Source: Providencia sp. R33 (GTDB lineage: Bacteria > Pseudomonadota > Gammaproteobacteria > Enterobacterales > Enterobacteriaceae). Taken from it: a DNA stretch of 64,000 nt. Position 1 is the stretch's first letter. Each line of letters starts with the position of its first letter. The translations under genes and the position numbers were made by a program. The stretch lies in assembly GCF_019343475.1 (NCBI RefSeq), contig NZ_CP072453.1, positions 3,348,001 to 3,412,000 of the forward strand. The letters are read 5' to 3'. Shown one piece after another: positions 55,374 to 63,486 of this stretch. Under the pieces are notes generated by a model. The model had not been told where the DNA came from, searched no databases, and saw only the letters and a list, made by a program, of their open reading frames with translations.

Positions 55374-56267
55374 CTACATCATATCGTTTAGCATAACACC
55401 AATACCAAAACGTGTTTGGCGATAATTGTAGTCTATCATTGACTCGCCATAACCGCTAAACAACTGGGTATAAAATCGCACATGTTGGCTAATTGGATAA
55501 CTCCAACCTAACTCTGCTCCGCCATAACCCGTATTCCAATTATAGCGACCCGTGGTGGTAAAAACACTGTCTCCCAATGCATAACCAACTTTTACGCGAT
55601 AATACCCCATGTATTTTGTGATATCCGAGTTATCATCGCTGCCTTCGCTTTCATGAATGCGATACCACGGTTTGAGGTCAACCTGCCAATTGCCATTTTG
55701 CGCCATGGCCCGTGCATAAATACGGTTCCAGCTGCGAGATGTTGGGTCAGAGCGACCATTTGATTCATGGTTAAACCCTGTTTCAAACTCACGTAAAGTC
55801 CAACCCGCAAATTGATAATCCGTTAGCCAGCCAACAAATACTTGGGGCTCGTAATTGGTTTCTCGAAAAGGAGAGGATTCTTTTTTATTGCTAAGCTGCC
55901 ACCAAGAGCGCTGGGTATACGAAACCGCTAAAATAGAATCATCCCCAGCGATACCCGCCCAAAGTGGAAACGCCAAGCTTAATTGGAATTTAACTTCATC
56001 CTTTAACGCATCATCCCCCCAGTTATAACTGGAAATCGCGTTTTTATTCATCGAGGAAGTATAGGTATAAATAATGTAATTAGATTCGTAAGGATACAAA
56101 ACAAATGGATTATCGTAATTTTGCAATAAGCCAGAAATAATACTGCCACGAATTGGCGTATTATCTTTTATATTCTGTTCGGTTTGAACACCTGTATTTT
56201 CAGTGGCAAACAGTGAAGCAGACCAAAAGCAGAGCACTGCACTTATCAACATCGGTAAAGCGCGCAT
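55374..56267 (-). CDS. pldA: Outer-membrane phospholipase A (OMPLA)
   Basis: 297-residue beta-barrel phospholipase in the outer membrane, active as a calcium-dependent dimer when outer-leaflet lipids are disturbed. A signal peptide ends near LFATENT. The catalytic residues sit in FNHESNGRSDPTSRSWN: the His and Ser of NHES and the Asn 14 residues after the His. 12-strand barrel expected. It is divergent from yigI, as in E. coli. Confidence 0.96.
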   Translation of the reverse strand: MRALPMLISAVLCFWSASLFATENTGVQTEQNIKDNTPIRGSIISGLLQNYDNPFVLYPYESNYIIYTYTSSMNKNAISSYNWGDDALKDEVKFQLSLAFPLWAGIAGDDSILAVSYTQRSWWQLSNKKESSPFRETNYEPQVFVGWLTDYQFAGWTLREFETGFNHESNGRSDPTSRSWNRIYARAMAQNGNWQVDLKPWYRIHESEGSDDNSDITKYMGYYRVKVGYALGDSVFTTTGRYNWNTGYGGAELGWSYPISQHVRFYTQLFSGYGESMIDYNYRQTRFGIGVMLNDMM

Positions 56268-56423
56268 TAGTCATTCCTATTTTCATCATCGTAAAAATAA
56301 AATTTGTCCTATTTTACACACAAAACGCGACCACTGTTGAAAGATTATTCATATGTTTGTTAGAGACATATTTAAAACATAATGTTAACTTTCTATTTAC
56401 ATATTATTTAAGGGATGAAACCA

Positions 56424-56894
56424 ATGAATGACCGTACTTATACTTTAGAAGAAGCCAGTAAATTAATGAGCCACGCATTTATCTATAAAATGCCTTTTAA
56501 TCAGCTACTCGGCATTAAACTCGCTCACATTAATGACGATTTTGTTCAACTCACCATTGAAAACCGCCAAGAATTAATCGGCAATTTTACACAAAATATC
56601 CTTCACGGTGGCGTGATTGCCTCTATTTTGGATGTCGCCGGTGGCATGGTGTGCATTAACCGCATTTTACAGCGCATTACCCCCCTCACTCATACTGAAA
56701 TTGTCGATAAAATGTCACGAATGGGCACCATTGATTTACGTGTCGATTATTTGCGTCCAGGTCGTGGAGAGCTATTTACAGCGAGTGCAAGCTTACTGCG
56801 AGATGGTAATAAGATTGCCGTCACACGTTGTGAACTACATAATGAAAATAATCAACATATTGCAACAGCAACAGCGACTTATCTCGTAGGATAA
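56424..56894 (+). CDS. yigI: Acyl-CoA thioesterase YigI (hotdog fold)
   Basis: 156-residue hotdog-fold protein of the PaaI/YigI group. The signature ILHGGVIASILDVAGGM holds the catalytic-site residues, followed by MGTIDLRVDYLRPGRGE. It is expected to hydrolyse medium-chain acyl-CoA. The ATG at 56424 has AAGGG nine bases upstream; the in-frame ATG at 56415 would lack spacing. Neighbours pldA and rarD are conserved. A GAGCCG / CGGCTC hairpin at 56979-57011 may end this unit. Confidence 0.93.
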   Translation: MNDRTYTLEEASKLMSHAFIYKMPFNQLLGIKLAHINDDFVQLTIENRQELIGNFTQNILHGGVIASILDVAGGMVCINRILQRITPLTHTEIVDKMSRMGTIDLRVDYLRPGRGELFTASASLLRDGNKIAVTRCELHNENNQHIATATATYLVG

Positions 56895-57064
56895 ACCATT
56901 CTTGTAAATAATTAGTTACCTAGTAAACTAATAGCTTGTAAAAAAACATGAGCAATGTCACATTAGAAGCATCAAAAATCGAGCCGCATGATCTGCATAA
57001 TCTACGGCTCGTTATCTCTGTATAAGTTTCTTTATTTGTCTTTAATTCAATTTCAGAGCCAACA

Positions 57065-57958
57065 ATGAGCCAGCAAAATACTACCAAAGGCGTATTATGT
57101 GCCTTAGGCGCCTATTTTATTTGGGGTGTCGCACCCATTTATTTTAAAAGCATCCAAGAAGTGCCCGCAGAAGAAATCCTGACTCATCGTATTATTTGGT
57201 CATTTTTCTTTATGCTTTTGTTATTAACGGTGACGCGTCACTGGAGCTATTTACGCCAAATTCTCAAACAGCCCAAGAAAATATTAATTTTAGGTGTTAC
57301 CGCAACGACAATTGCCTGTAACTGGCTAATCTATATTTGGGCTGTTAATAATGGCCATATGCTACAAGCCAGCCTCGGTTATTTTATCAACCCACTCGTT
57401 AACGTCTTATTTGGGATGCTATTTCTACAAGAACGTTTTCGCCGCATGCAATGGGTAGCCGTAGGCCTTGCTTTAACTGGCGTCTTAATCCAACTATGGC
57501 AATTCGGTTCTGTCCCTGTGATTGGCTTAAGCCTTGCAGTGACTTTCGCGACGTACGGGTTATTACGTAAAAAACTGGGAGTGGATGCCCAAATTGGAAT
57601 GACCTTTGAAACACTTTGGTTGCTCCCTGTCGGCATTATTTTCCTATTATTCTTTGCAGATAGTCCAACTAGCAACATGGCAATGAATGATTGGCATCTT
57701 AACGCATTATTAATTGCTGCTGGGGTCATTACTACTGTGCCATTACTGCTATTTACAGAAGCGGCTAACCATTTAAGACTATCCACACTCGGTTTCTTCC
57801 AATACATGGGACCAAGTATTATGTTCTTATTGGCCGTCTTTATGTATGGTGAAGTCATAACTTCTGAACTGCTAATCACCTTTGGGTTTATCTGGGTTGC
57901 ATTAATTTTATTTACATTAGATGCATTATACACTCAACAAAAACTGAGAAAGAAATAA
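57065..57958 (+). CDS. rarD: EamA-family transporter RarD
   Basis: 297 residues with ten predicted transmembrane helices and two EamA repeats. It starts KGVLCALGAYFIWGVAPIYFK (in two parts: residues 8-28), typical of RarD. E. coli RarD was named for a chloramphenicol-sensitivity phenotype; the natural substrate is unknown. Preceded by AGAGCCAAC and followed by a long terminator hairpin. Confidence 0.94.
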   Translation: MSQQNTTKGVLCALGAYFIWGVAPIYFKSIQEVPAEEILTHRIIWSFFFMLLLLTVTRHWSYLRQILKQPKKILILGVTATTIACNWLIYIWAVNNGHMLQASLGYFINPLVNVLFGMLFLQERFRRMQWVAVGLALTGVLIQLWQFGSVPVIGLSLAVTFATYGLLRKKLGVDAQIGMTFETLWLLPVGIIFLLFFADSPTSNMAMNDWHLNALLIAAGVITTVPLLLFTEAANHLRLSTLGFFQYMGPSIMFLLAVFMYGEVITSELLITFGFIWVALILFTLDALYTQQKLRKK

Positions 57959-58008
57959 CGCTTATTGTATTCTTGTGTCTCAAATAGCCGTTAATTAGCC
58001 TTAAGTTC

Positions 58009-58055
58009 AAACACCAGCGTCTATTTTATATTTAAAGTAGCGTTGGTGTTTCATT
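58009..58055 (+). terminator. rarD terminator
   Basis: AAACACCAGCG / CGTTGGTGTTT stem (with an extended CTATTTTA/TAAAGTAG inner part) followed by TTTCATTAT. Confidence 0.65.
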
Positions 58056-58392
58056 ATATGGAACCAAAACAATTAATTTCATTAATGAAAAACTCACTAA
58101 TTCAATTTTTAATGCTCTATGCGTTTTATTTTAAATAACTTTAAATTAAATAGATTAATTATCATTAAGCATTTTTGTTTATATTCCATTATTTAAAATA
58201 AAAAAGCAAAATCAATAGGTTAGAAAAGGTCAATCAAGCTTGATTTTCTTCTAAAAATGACTATCATTTAACTTATCTTAAATTCACTTCAACTAATATC
58301 TCATCCACTAAACAACTTATTGAAATAAAAGTAGTTGTTTATTTTTTTCAATTAATGATTGCTTAATAGGAACTTGGTAATTATATTGTACG
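58056..58392. other. AT-rich gap after rarD
   Basis: About 340 bases of very AT-rich DNA. No convincing gene; a 26-codon hydrophobic ORF at about 58059 has no ribosome-binding site. It marks the change from the conserved pldA-rarD block to the accessory region. Confidence 0.5.
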
Positions 58393-58495
58393 CCGCTTGT
58401 ATTCACCCCAGCGGATGGTGATGGTCCGATTCATCACTGACGTTTCATTAAAGTGCGCACGATGACATTCAATTTAAGATGTCCTGGTGCGAGGT
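58393..58495 (+). other. Structured GC-richer element, possible non-coding RNA or gene remnant
   Basis: Three consecutive hairpins can be drawn: CCGCT/AGCGG (58393-58414), GTGATG/CATCAC (58418-58437), and a two-part stem CGCAC then GACAT pairing with ATGTC then GTGCG (58456-58491) with a 3x3 internal loop. The block is more GC-rich than its surroundings. No known RNA family is recognised. It could also be a decayed coding fragment, since one frame reads TPLVFTPADGDGPIHH before a stop. Confidence 0.3.
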
Positions 58496-58555
58496 TTTCT
58501 GAAATTGAATACAGTCGGTTCTAAAATTTAATTTAATACAATCATGTAGCGGTAA

Positions 58556-58930
58556 GACTCTAAATAATTCGAAAACACAACTAGGCGGCAAGCAAGAGAG
58601 TCGCTGGGAGCATACAAAAGTATGCGACTAGTGCGAACGCGCAAAGCCAACAACGTGGCAATTCGAAATATGACGAGTATGACTCTAAATAATTCGAAAA
58701 CACAACTAGGCGGCAAGCAAGAGAATCGCTAGGCGCAGACAAAAGTATGTGACTAGTGCGAACGCGCAAAGCCAACAACGTGGCAATTCGAAATATGACG
58801 AGTATGACTCTAAATAATTCGAAAACACAACTAGGCGGCAAGCAAGAGAGTCGCTGGGAGCATACAAAAGTATGCGACTAGTGCGAACGCGCAAAGCCAA
58901 CAACGTTGTGATTCGAAGTATGACGAGTAC
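58556..58930. repeat. Triple 125-bp tandem of ERIC-like elements
   Basis: Three head-to-tail units start at 58556, 58681 and 58806, each exactly 125 bp and beginning GACTCTAAATAATTCGAAAA. Each contains CGGCAAGCAAGAG, an ERIC-type centre (GGAGCATACAAAAGTATGCG) and CGCGCAAAGCCAACAACG. They end in ATGACGAGTAT or TAC. Unit 2 differs at a few bases around the centre (AGGCGCAGACAAAAGTATGT) and unit 3 near its end. Overlapping minus-strand ORFs of 62-86 codons are artefacts: 125 is not a multiple of three, so each frame passes through all phases. The array lies just upstream of the permease gene. Confidence 0.85.
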
Positions 58931-59008
58931 GGCTGCATTTTAGGTTCGCTCCGCCTGTGCATTCAGACAGAGTTGACGTTGTTAAGGGCTTTTGGGAAGG
59001 GCTTCAAA

Positions 59009-60361
59009 ATGCAACAGAATACCGTTCAAATGAAACGTGTACTGACCACTCCTGCGTTAGTTTTTTTCGGGTTGGCTTATATGGTGCCACTCGGGATTTT
59101 CACCACCTATGGGCAAGTCACTGTATTAAGTGAAGGGCATTTGCCTGTCGCTTATTTAATTACATTAGCTGCCGTCTTTTTCACTGCCATGAGCTATTGC
59201 CGCATGACTAGCGCGCTCCCACTTTCGGGGTCGGCTTACTCTTACGTGCAAAAAACCTTTGGCGGCACACTGGGCTTTTTAGTGGGTTGGGCACAATTGC
59301 TCGACTATCTATTCCTACCGATTATCAACTACATTGCTATTGGGATCTTCGTCCATGAAGCTTTTCCTGATATTCCAATGTATGTGATTATTTGTAGCAC
59401 CATCACGATTGTTAGCATCATGAATATTTTGGGAATTAAATTAGTTTCCTCAATGAATATGCTAATCATCCTGATGCAAATTATCTTTATTGGTGTATTT
59501 TTATACTTAAGTTTTAAAACATCATTTGTATTGGATACTGATGCTTTATTAGCGCCGATTACCGTTATGGCAGATCAAGTCCCAGGGCTGTTTGCTGGTG
59601 CAGCGGTATTATGCTTAGCATTCTTAGGTTTTGACGCCATTTCAACTATGGCTGAAGAAACTAAAGATGCACGCAACGCACTACCAAAAGCGATTTTATA
59701 CACCGTATTTATCGCAGGTACCTTATTTGTCGTTATTTCTTATGGCGCACATTTAGTGTACCCAATGTGGCAAGATTTTATTCCGAACACGGATATTGCT
59801 AGCCTTGCGGTTATGAAACAAGTTGGCGGTGCGATGATGGCATCCAGCTTTATTACCGCTTATGTTATTGGTGTGTTTGCTTCAGCCATGACATCACAAG
59901 CCAGTATCGTGCGGATTTTCTATGCCATGGGCCGTGAAGGTGTGTTACCTCGTTCGCTGTTTGCTTATTTGCACCCACGACTGAATACACCGATTTACTC
60001 AATTATCTTTGTTGCGGTTGCGTCTTTGTTGTCACTGGTGCTGTCTTTAAGCATGGTCGCATCGATGATCAGCTTTGGTGCACTTATCGCCTTCACCTTT
60101 GTGAACCTATCGGTCATTAAGCATTTTTATATTGACCGTAAAGCGTCATTAGATAATACAAAAGTTATTACTTGCCTTATTATGCCTTCTATTGGTGTTG
60201 TTCTTACCTTATGGTTGTGGACAAGCCTTGATAGCGAAGCCTTTAAGGTCGGTTTATGGTGGTTAGCAGCAGGTGCCGTTTATTTGGCATTGCTAACCCA
60301 TGGCTTTACTCGTCGTCCACCTGCAATTTCTGACGATGAGACTGAGATGATTATTAACTAA
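59009..60361 (+). CDS. APC-superfamily amino acid/polyamine permease
   Basis: 450-residue inner-membrane transporter with about twelve hydrophobic helices. It begins with the APC-type GLAYMVPLGIFTTYG and has SGSAYSYVQKTFGGTLGFLVGW in helix 3 (two parts). Overall it resembles the PuuP/PlaP putrescine importer group, but the substrate cannot be assigned. The frame opens 36 bases earlier at TTG; ATG 59009 behind GGAAGGG is preferred. The downstream amidohydrolase suggests uptake followed by hydrolysis of the same compound. Confidence 0.85.
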   Translation: MQQNTVQMKRVLTTPALVFFGLAYMVPLGIFTTYGQVTVLSEGHLPVAYLITLAAVFFTAMSYCRMTSALPLSGSAYSYVQKTFGGTLGFLVGWAQLLDYLFLPIINYIAIGIFVHEAFPDIPMYVIICSTITIVSIMNILGIKLVSSMNMLIILMQIIFIGVFLYLSFKTSFVLDTDALLAPITVMADQVPGLFAGAAVLCLAFLGFDAISTMAEETKDARNALPKAILYTVFIAGTLFVVISYGAHLVYPMWQDFIPNTDIASLAVMKQVGGAMMASSFITAYVIGVFASAMTSQASIVRIFYAMGREGVLPRSLFAYLHPRLNTPIYSIIFVAVASLLSLVLSLSMVASMISFGALIAFTFVNLSVIKHFYIDRKASLDNTKVITCLIMPSIGVVLTLWLWTSLDSEAFKVGLWWLAAGAVYLALLTHGFTRRPPAISDDETEMIIN

Positions 60362-60385
60362 TCATTCAAAGCCTAATAAATGATT

Positions 60386-60420
60386 ACGGGGAAAGCATTA
60401 GCCTTCCCCGTTGTTTTTTT
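60386..60420 (+). terminator. Terminator between permease and amidohydrolase
   Basis: ACGGGGAA / TTCCCCGT stem followed by a long T-run (TTGTTTTTTT). It should limit read-through into the amidohydrolase gene. Confidence 0.85.
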
Positions 60421-60468
60421 AGCTCTGGCTCTTCTCAAGCGCCACTGATACAGACGGTTTGGTTTACA

Positions 60469-62187
60469 ATGAATAATCAATTTGCTGACGTTATTTATTT
60501 TAACGGTTATATCTATACTGCAGATACTCAAGACCGCGTCGTTGATGCGATTGCTGTTCGTGATGGCTATGTCTTAGCCACAGGTACGTCTGATGAACTT
60601 CATCAATACGTTGGGCCAGAAACAGAAAGTATCGACTTAGAAGGCAAAATGATGATGCCTGGCATCATTGATGGCCATATGCACCCTTTTTGGGGTGGAA
60701 TTCAATTATTCGGCTGCCATTTAAACTATGAATCACTGACCATTAATCAAATTCTCGAACGTGTACAAGATCACTTAGATAAAGACCCACGTACTGGTGA
60801 AAATGATTGGTTAAAAGTCACGGCTTGGTTGCGCCAAGGCATGATCCCCGCAGGTATTGATATGTACCGCGAAGACATGGACAAACTGAATACCAAACGC
60901 CCTGTCGTGCTCTTTTCAAACGATTGCCACACACTGCTTGCCAATAGCCGTGCTCTTGAGCTTTTCGGTATTACTAAAGATACCCCTGAGCCACCAGATG
61001 GTAAAATTGGTAAATATGAAAATGGTGAACTTAACGGTATTTTAGAAGATGCTCCTGCGATGCGCGCTGCTGATAGCATCCCTTCTATTCGTGACGATCA
61101 AGCGATTGAAGTTGCTGAACTAGTGCAAAAAGTGCTTAACCAGCAAGGTGTTACCATGGTGATGGACGCCCGTGTTTCTGAGCAACAACTCGAAGCATTT
61201 GCACAATTACAACAACGCGGTGACCTCACAATTCGTTTCCAAGCGGCTCGCGAAATCACACCAGACGAAACCCCTAATGTGGCATCTGTTGCTGCGGCGG
61301 TTGATAAAGCGGTTGCATTCGCTAAAAAGTGGCACCAAGCTGATTGGGTTCCAACACCGGGTATCGGTTTAAATAATATTAAGATGTTTGTTGATGGTGT
61401 GATGCAATTCCCAACCATGACAGCGTCATTATTACAGCCTTATCGCATTAACCAAGGCACCGATGATGCGCCAAATTGGGTTGAGACCGACAACTATGGC
61501 GACCTCTATTTCACCGCTGAAATCCTAGACGAGCTAATGGAAAAAATTGCAGCGGCAGGCTATGACCCACACTTGCATACCGTTGGTGAAGGCGCAGTTT
61601 CTATTGTTTTAGATGCCATCGAAAAAATGCGTACGGCTCACCCTGAAAAAGATATTCGCCCAGGTTTAGCGCACAACGAACTTGTTCATGCGGATGATTA
61701 CGCACGCTTTGCACGTTTAAAAACCATTGCTTGCTTGTCTTTCCAGTGGGCTGCACCAACGCCTGAGCTGGCTGCATTCGAGAAAAATATGCTAGGTGAA
61801 ACGCGTTTTGAGCAATTAGAGCCAATCGCTAAATTTGTTGATGCTGGTGCAGTTGTCGCATTTGGTAGCGACTGGCCTATCGATGACTTTGATGAGTGGT
61901 ATGACTTAAAAGTGGCAGCAACACGCCGAGGCCGTGATATTAATGGCCAACAAGCACCACGACTAGATAATGACCGTGACCTGACCGTGACTGAAGTTCT
62001 TCGCAGCGCAACGATTGACTCTGCTTATGCACAGCATCGAGAAGACGTTCTTGGTTCATTAGAAGCAGGTAAATTCGCTGATATGATTGTGTTGGATCGT
62101 AATGTATTTGAAATCCCTGCGGACGATATTGAAAATGTAAAAGTACTACGTACAATTATTGGTGGAAAAACAGTTCATATTGCTTAG
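60469..62187 (+). CDS. YtcJ-type amidohydrolase (Amidohydro_3 family)
   Basis: 572 residues. Metal-dependent hydrolase of the amidohydrolase superfamily. Metal-ligand region MPGIIDGHMHPFWGG near residue 67, then NIKMFVDGVMQFPT (probable carboxylated-lysine region), HLHTVGEGAV, LAHNELVHADD and the aspartate in FGSDWPIDD, typical of YtcJ-like proteins. Substrate unknown; members act on N-substituted amides and related compounds. The ribosome-binding site is weak. It is separated from the permease by a terminator, but the pairing suggests a joint catabolic function. Confidence 0.85.
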   Translation: MNNQFADVIYFNGYIYTADTQDRVVDAIAVRDGYVLATGTSDELHQYVGPETESIDLEGKMMMPGIIDGHMHPFWGGIQLFGCHLNYESLTINQILERVQDHLDKDPRTGENDWLKVTAWLRQGMIPAGIDMYREDMDKLNTKRPVVLFSNDCHTLLANSRALELFGITKDTPEPPDGKIGKYENGELNGILEDAPAMRAADSIPSIRDDQAIEVAELVQKVLNQQGVTMVMDARVSEQQLEAFAQLQQRGDLTIRFQAAREITPDETPNVASVAAAVDKAVAFAKKWHQADWVPTPGIGLNNIKMFVDGVMQFPTMTASLLQPYRINQGTDDAPNWVETDNYGDLYFTAEILDELMEKIAAAGYDPHLHTVGEGAVSIVLDAIEKMRTAHPEKDIRPGLAHNELVHADDYARFARLKTIACLSFQWAAPTPELAAFEKNMLGETRFEQLEPIAKFVDAGAVVAFGSDWPIDDFDEWYDLKVAATRRGRDINGQQAPRLDNDRDLTVTEVLRSATIDSAYAQHREDVLGSLEAGKFADMIVLDRNVFEIPADDIENVKVLRTIIGGKTVHIA

Positions 62188-62231
62188 TCAGCTCTTTATT
62201 TAATAATTTAAAATAAAGTAATTAAACAAAA

Positions 62232-62274
62232 CAAACACCCCAAAGATTAAATCAAATCTTGGGGTGTTTTTAAT
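62232..62274 (+). terminator. Amidohydrolase terminator
   Basis: CACCCC with AAGATT pairing to AATCTT and GGGGTG, followed by TTTTTAATT, about 50 bases after the stop. Confidence 0.85.
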
Positions 62275-62349
62275 TGAGTGCTTAATGCCAAAACCTAACA
62301 CAATTAAAAAGAGAAATTACGAGGGAATTAACGCCCTCGTAATACAACA

Positions 62350-62493
62350 TTATTCTTCGTAAGAAAATATTGTCTGAACAACCGTATTCCCATGACTAAT
62401 CACGACATAACATAACCTATCGCGTATTAATAACGAAACACCTAACACGGTAATACACGCCGATACAAACGCAATCACTGCGAACTTGCTCAT
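62350..62493 (-). CDS. hok: Hok/Gef-family type I toxin, copy 1
   Basis: 47-residue membrane toxin: one transmembrane helix at about 5-22 (AVIAFVSACITVLGVSLLI) followed by the family pattern RDRLCYVVISHGNTVVQ and a C-terminal SYEE. Hok proteins depolarise the inner membrane when expressed. The ATG has AAGGGAA upstream, next to a CCTCTTAA/TTAAGAGG hairpin (62503-62521) that could hide the ribosome-binding region. The mRNA 5' region near 62640 (TGGGTGCTTGA) can pair with its 3' region near 62278, as in classical hok mRNAs. Confidence 0.85.
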   Translation of the reverse strand: MSKFAVIAFVSACITVLGVSLLIRDRLCYVVISHGNTVVQTIFSYEE

Positions 62494-62551
62494 TTCCCTT
62501 GACCTCTTAATTGTTAAGAGGCACAATCCTAACTGTCTAGGTTTGGATCGG

Positions 62552-62586
62552 GCCTCGTTGGTGAATAATAACTAACGGGGCTTTTT
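62552..62586 (+). ncRNA. sok: Sok-like antisense RNA, copy 1 (hairpin and terminator)
   Basis: On the plus strand GCCTCGTTGGT / ACTAACGGGGC forms a stem with an 8-base loop, followed by TTTTT. Sequence and position match the Sok antisense of plasmid hok/sok (GCCTCG ... CGGGGC), complementary to the hok leader. The 5' end was not determined; only the core hairpin is annotated. Confidence 0.7.
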
Positions 62587-62790
62587 CATTTCTGATCCAA
62601 AATAAGTGACTTGAACCAGAAAGGCTCAAGCACCCAATTGCAGAGTAGCAAAGCTTTATATTTTACGCACGCGACAATATTAAAATAACATTATTTTTTA
62701 ACTTTGATTTCTAATTATAATTCCGCCATTAATTAAAGATAAAATAGTTTGGGTGCTTGATACCACAAACCAAACAATTAAAAAGAGAAA

Positions 62791-62967
62791 TTACGAGGGG
62801 ATTAACCCCCTCGTAATACAACATAATTCTTCGTAAGAAAATATTGTCTGAACAACTGTATTCCCATGACTAATCACGACATAACATAACCTGTCGCGTA
62901 TTAATAACGAAACACCTAACACGGTAATACACGCCGATACAAACGCAATCACTGCGAACTTGCTCAT
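62791..62967 (-). CDS. hok: Hok/Gef-family type I toxin, copy 2 (stop-loss extension)
   Basis: Identical to copy 1 through SYEE (residues 1-47), but one base change turns the stop TAA into TTA, and the frame continues for 11 residues (LCCITRGLIPS) through the inverted repeat that follows, ending at 62791. The 58-residue product is longer than typical Hok (about 50). The frame also opens 33 bases upstream from TTG, but the start by homology is ATG 62967. Fold-back complementarity between the mRNA 5' end (GGGTGCTTGA) and 3' end (TCAAGCACCC) is perfect over ten bases. Confidence 0.8.
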   Translation of the reverse strand: MSKFAVIAFVSACITVLGVSLLIRDRLCYVVISHGNTVVQTIFSYEELCCITRGLIPS

Positions 62968-63025
62968 TTCCCTTGACCTCTTAATTGTTAAGAGGCACAA
63001 TCCTAACTGCTCAGTTTTGGATCAG

Positions 63026-63060
63026 GCCTCGTTGGTGAATAATAACTAACGGGGCTTTTT
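63026..63060 (+). ncRNA. sok: Sok-like antisense RNA, copy 2
   Basis: The same GCCTCGTTGGT / ACTAACGGGGC hairpin with T-run as copy 1, 474 bases further on. The upstream promoter region differs from copy 1 in several bases (CTCAGTTTTGG instead of TCTAGGTTTGG), so the two antisense RNAs may be expressed at different levels. Confidence 0.7.
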
Positions 63061-63300
63061 CATTTCTGATCCAAAATAAGTGACTTGAACCAGAAAGGCT
63101 CAAGCACCCAACCAAAGAGTAGCAAAGTTTTATATTTGACGCACGTTTTACCTCATAAAAATGCTTATTAAAAACGCTTTATTTAGATATTATTAGAAAA
63201 ATAATTAAATAGGATTTAAAATAAAAATCTATTTTTAAACCGTTATTTAAACTCTTAAATTTAAGAAAAAGACTAAAATTTTCATTAAAAAAAATAACAC

Positions 63301-63329
63301 TTGCAAACAAAAATACATCCAGCTAATAT
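63301..63329 (+). promoter_or_regulatory. Candidate sigma-70 promoter for the leader ORF and rtcB
   Basis: TTGCAA (63301-63306), 17-base spacer, TAATAT (63324-63329). Each hexamer matches consensus at four of six positions. No sigma-54 GG-N10-GC promoter, as used by E. coli rtcBA, is visible. The stretch 63145-63300 upstream is AT-rich with no other feature seen. Confidence 0.4.
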
Positions 63330-63373
63330 CCGCTGCGTTTTCTATCCAATAACAAACTGCAAGGAGGTTTATC

Positions 63374-63418
63374 ATGACAACAACTAATCAAACTCTTTGC
63401 GGGCATACTCAATACTAG
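63374..63418 (+). CDS. 14-codon leader ORF with perfect Shine-Dalgarno
   Basis: AAGGAGGT at 63361-63368 is followed by ATG at 63374 and an ORF encoding MTTTNQTLCGHTQY, ending TAG at 63416-63418. The ribosome-binding site is among the strongest in the window, while rtcB 68 bases downstream has no clear Shine-Dalgarno. A short, strongly translated ORF between promoter and structural gene suggests a regulatory leader. Not recognised from any known family. Confidence 0.5.
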   Translation: MTTTNQTLCGHTQY

Positions 63419-63486
63419 GTTTCCTCTCTATTCAGTTTTGCCTGCTAATTCACCTTATTTTTTAATTAGAAATGAGTTAATGACTT

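Larger units (their letters stand above)
62278..63144. repeat. Tandem duplication carrying two hok/sok loci (period 474 bp)
   Basis: Two related units, 62278-62670 and 62753-63144, are in direct orientation with corresponding points 474 bp apart. Each holds a Hok toxin ORF (minus strand), the CCTCTTAA/TTAAGAGG hairpin just before it, an antisense Sok-like hairpin (plus strand), and the tail AGAAAGGCTCAAGCACCCA. The sequence between the units (62671-62752) is AT-rich and not duplicated. Confidence 0.85.

Noticed and set aside
58059..58139. 26-codon hydrophobic ORF after rarD
   Set aside because: No ribosome-binding site, AT-rich composition only, overlaps the terminator region.
58528..58903. 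Three overlapping minus-strand ORFs of 62-86 codons with repeated peptide segments
   Set aside because: They arise from translating the 125-bp ERIC-like tandem; the shared peptide reappears in shifted frames and no ribosome-binding sites fit.
62494..63000. In-frame N-terminal extension (MCLLTIKRSRE) of the second Hok
   Set aside because: The extension runs through the CCTCTTAA/TTAAGAGG hairpin and starts at TTG; the Hok family start is MSKFAV.
63301..63330. Sigma-54 promoter for rtcB as in E. coli
   Set aside because: No GG-N10-GC pattern and no rtcR gene is visible next to it; a sigma-70-type pair is more plausible.
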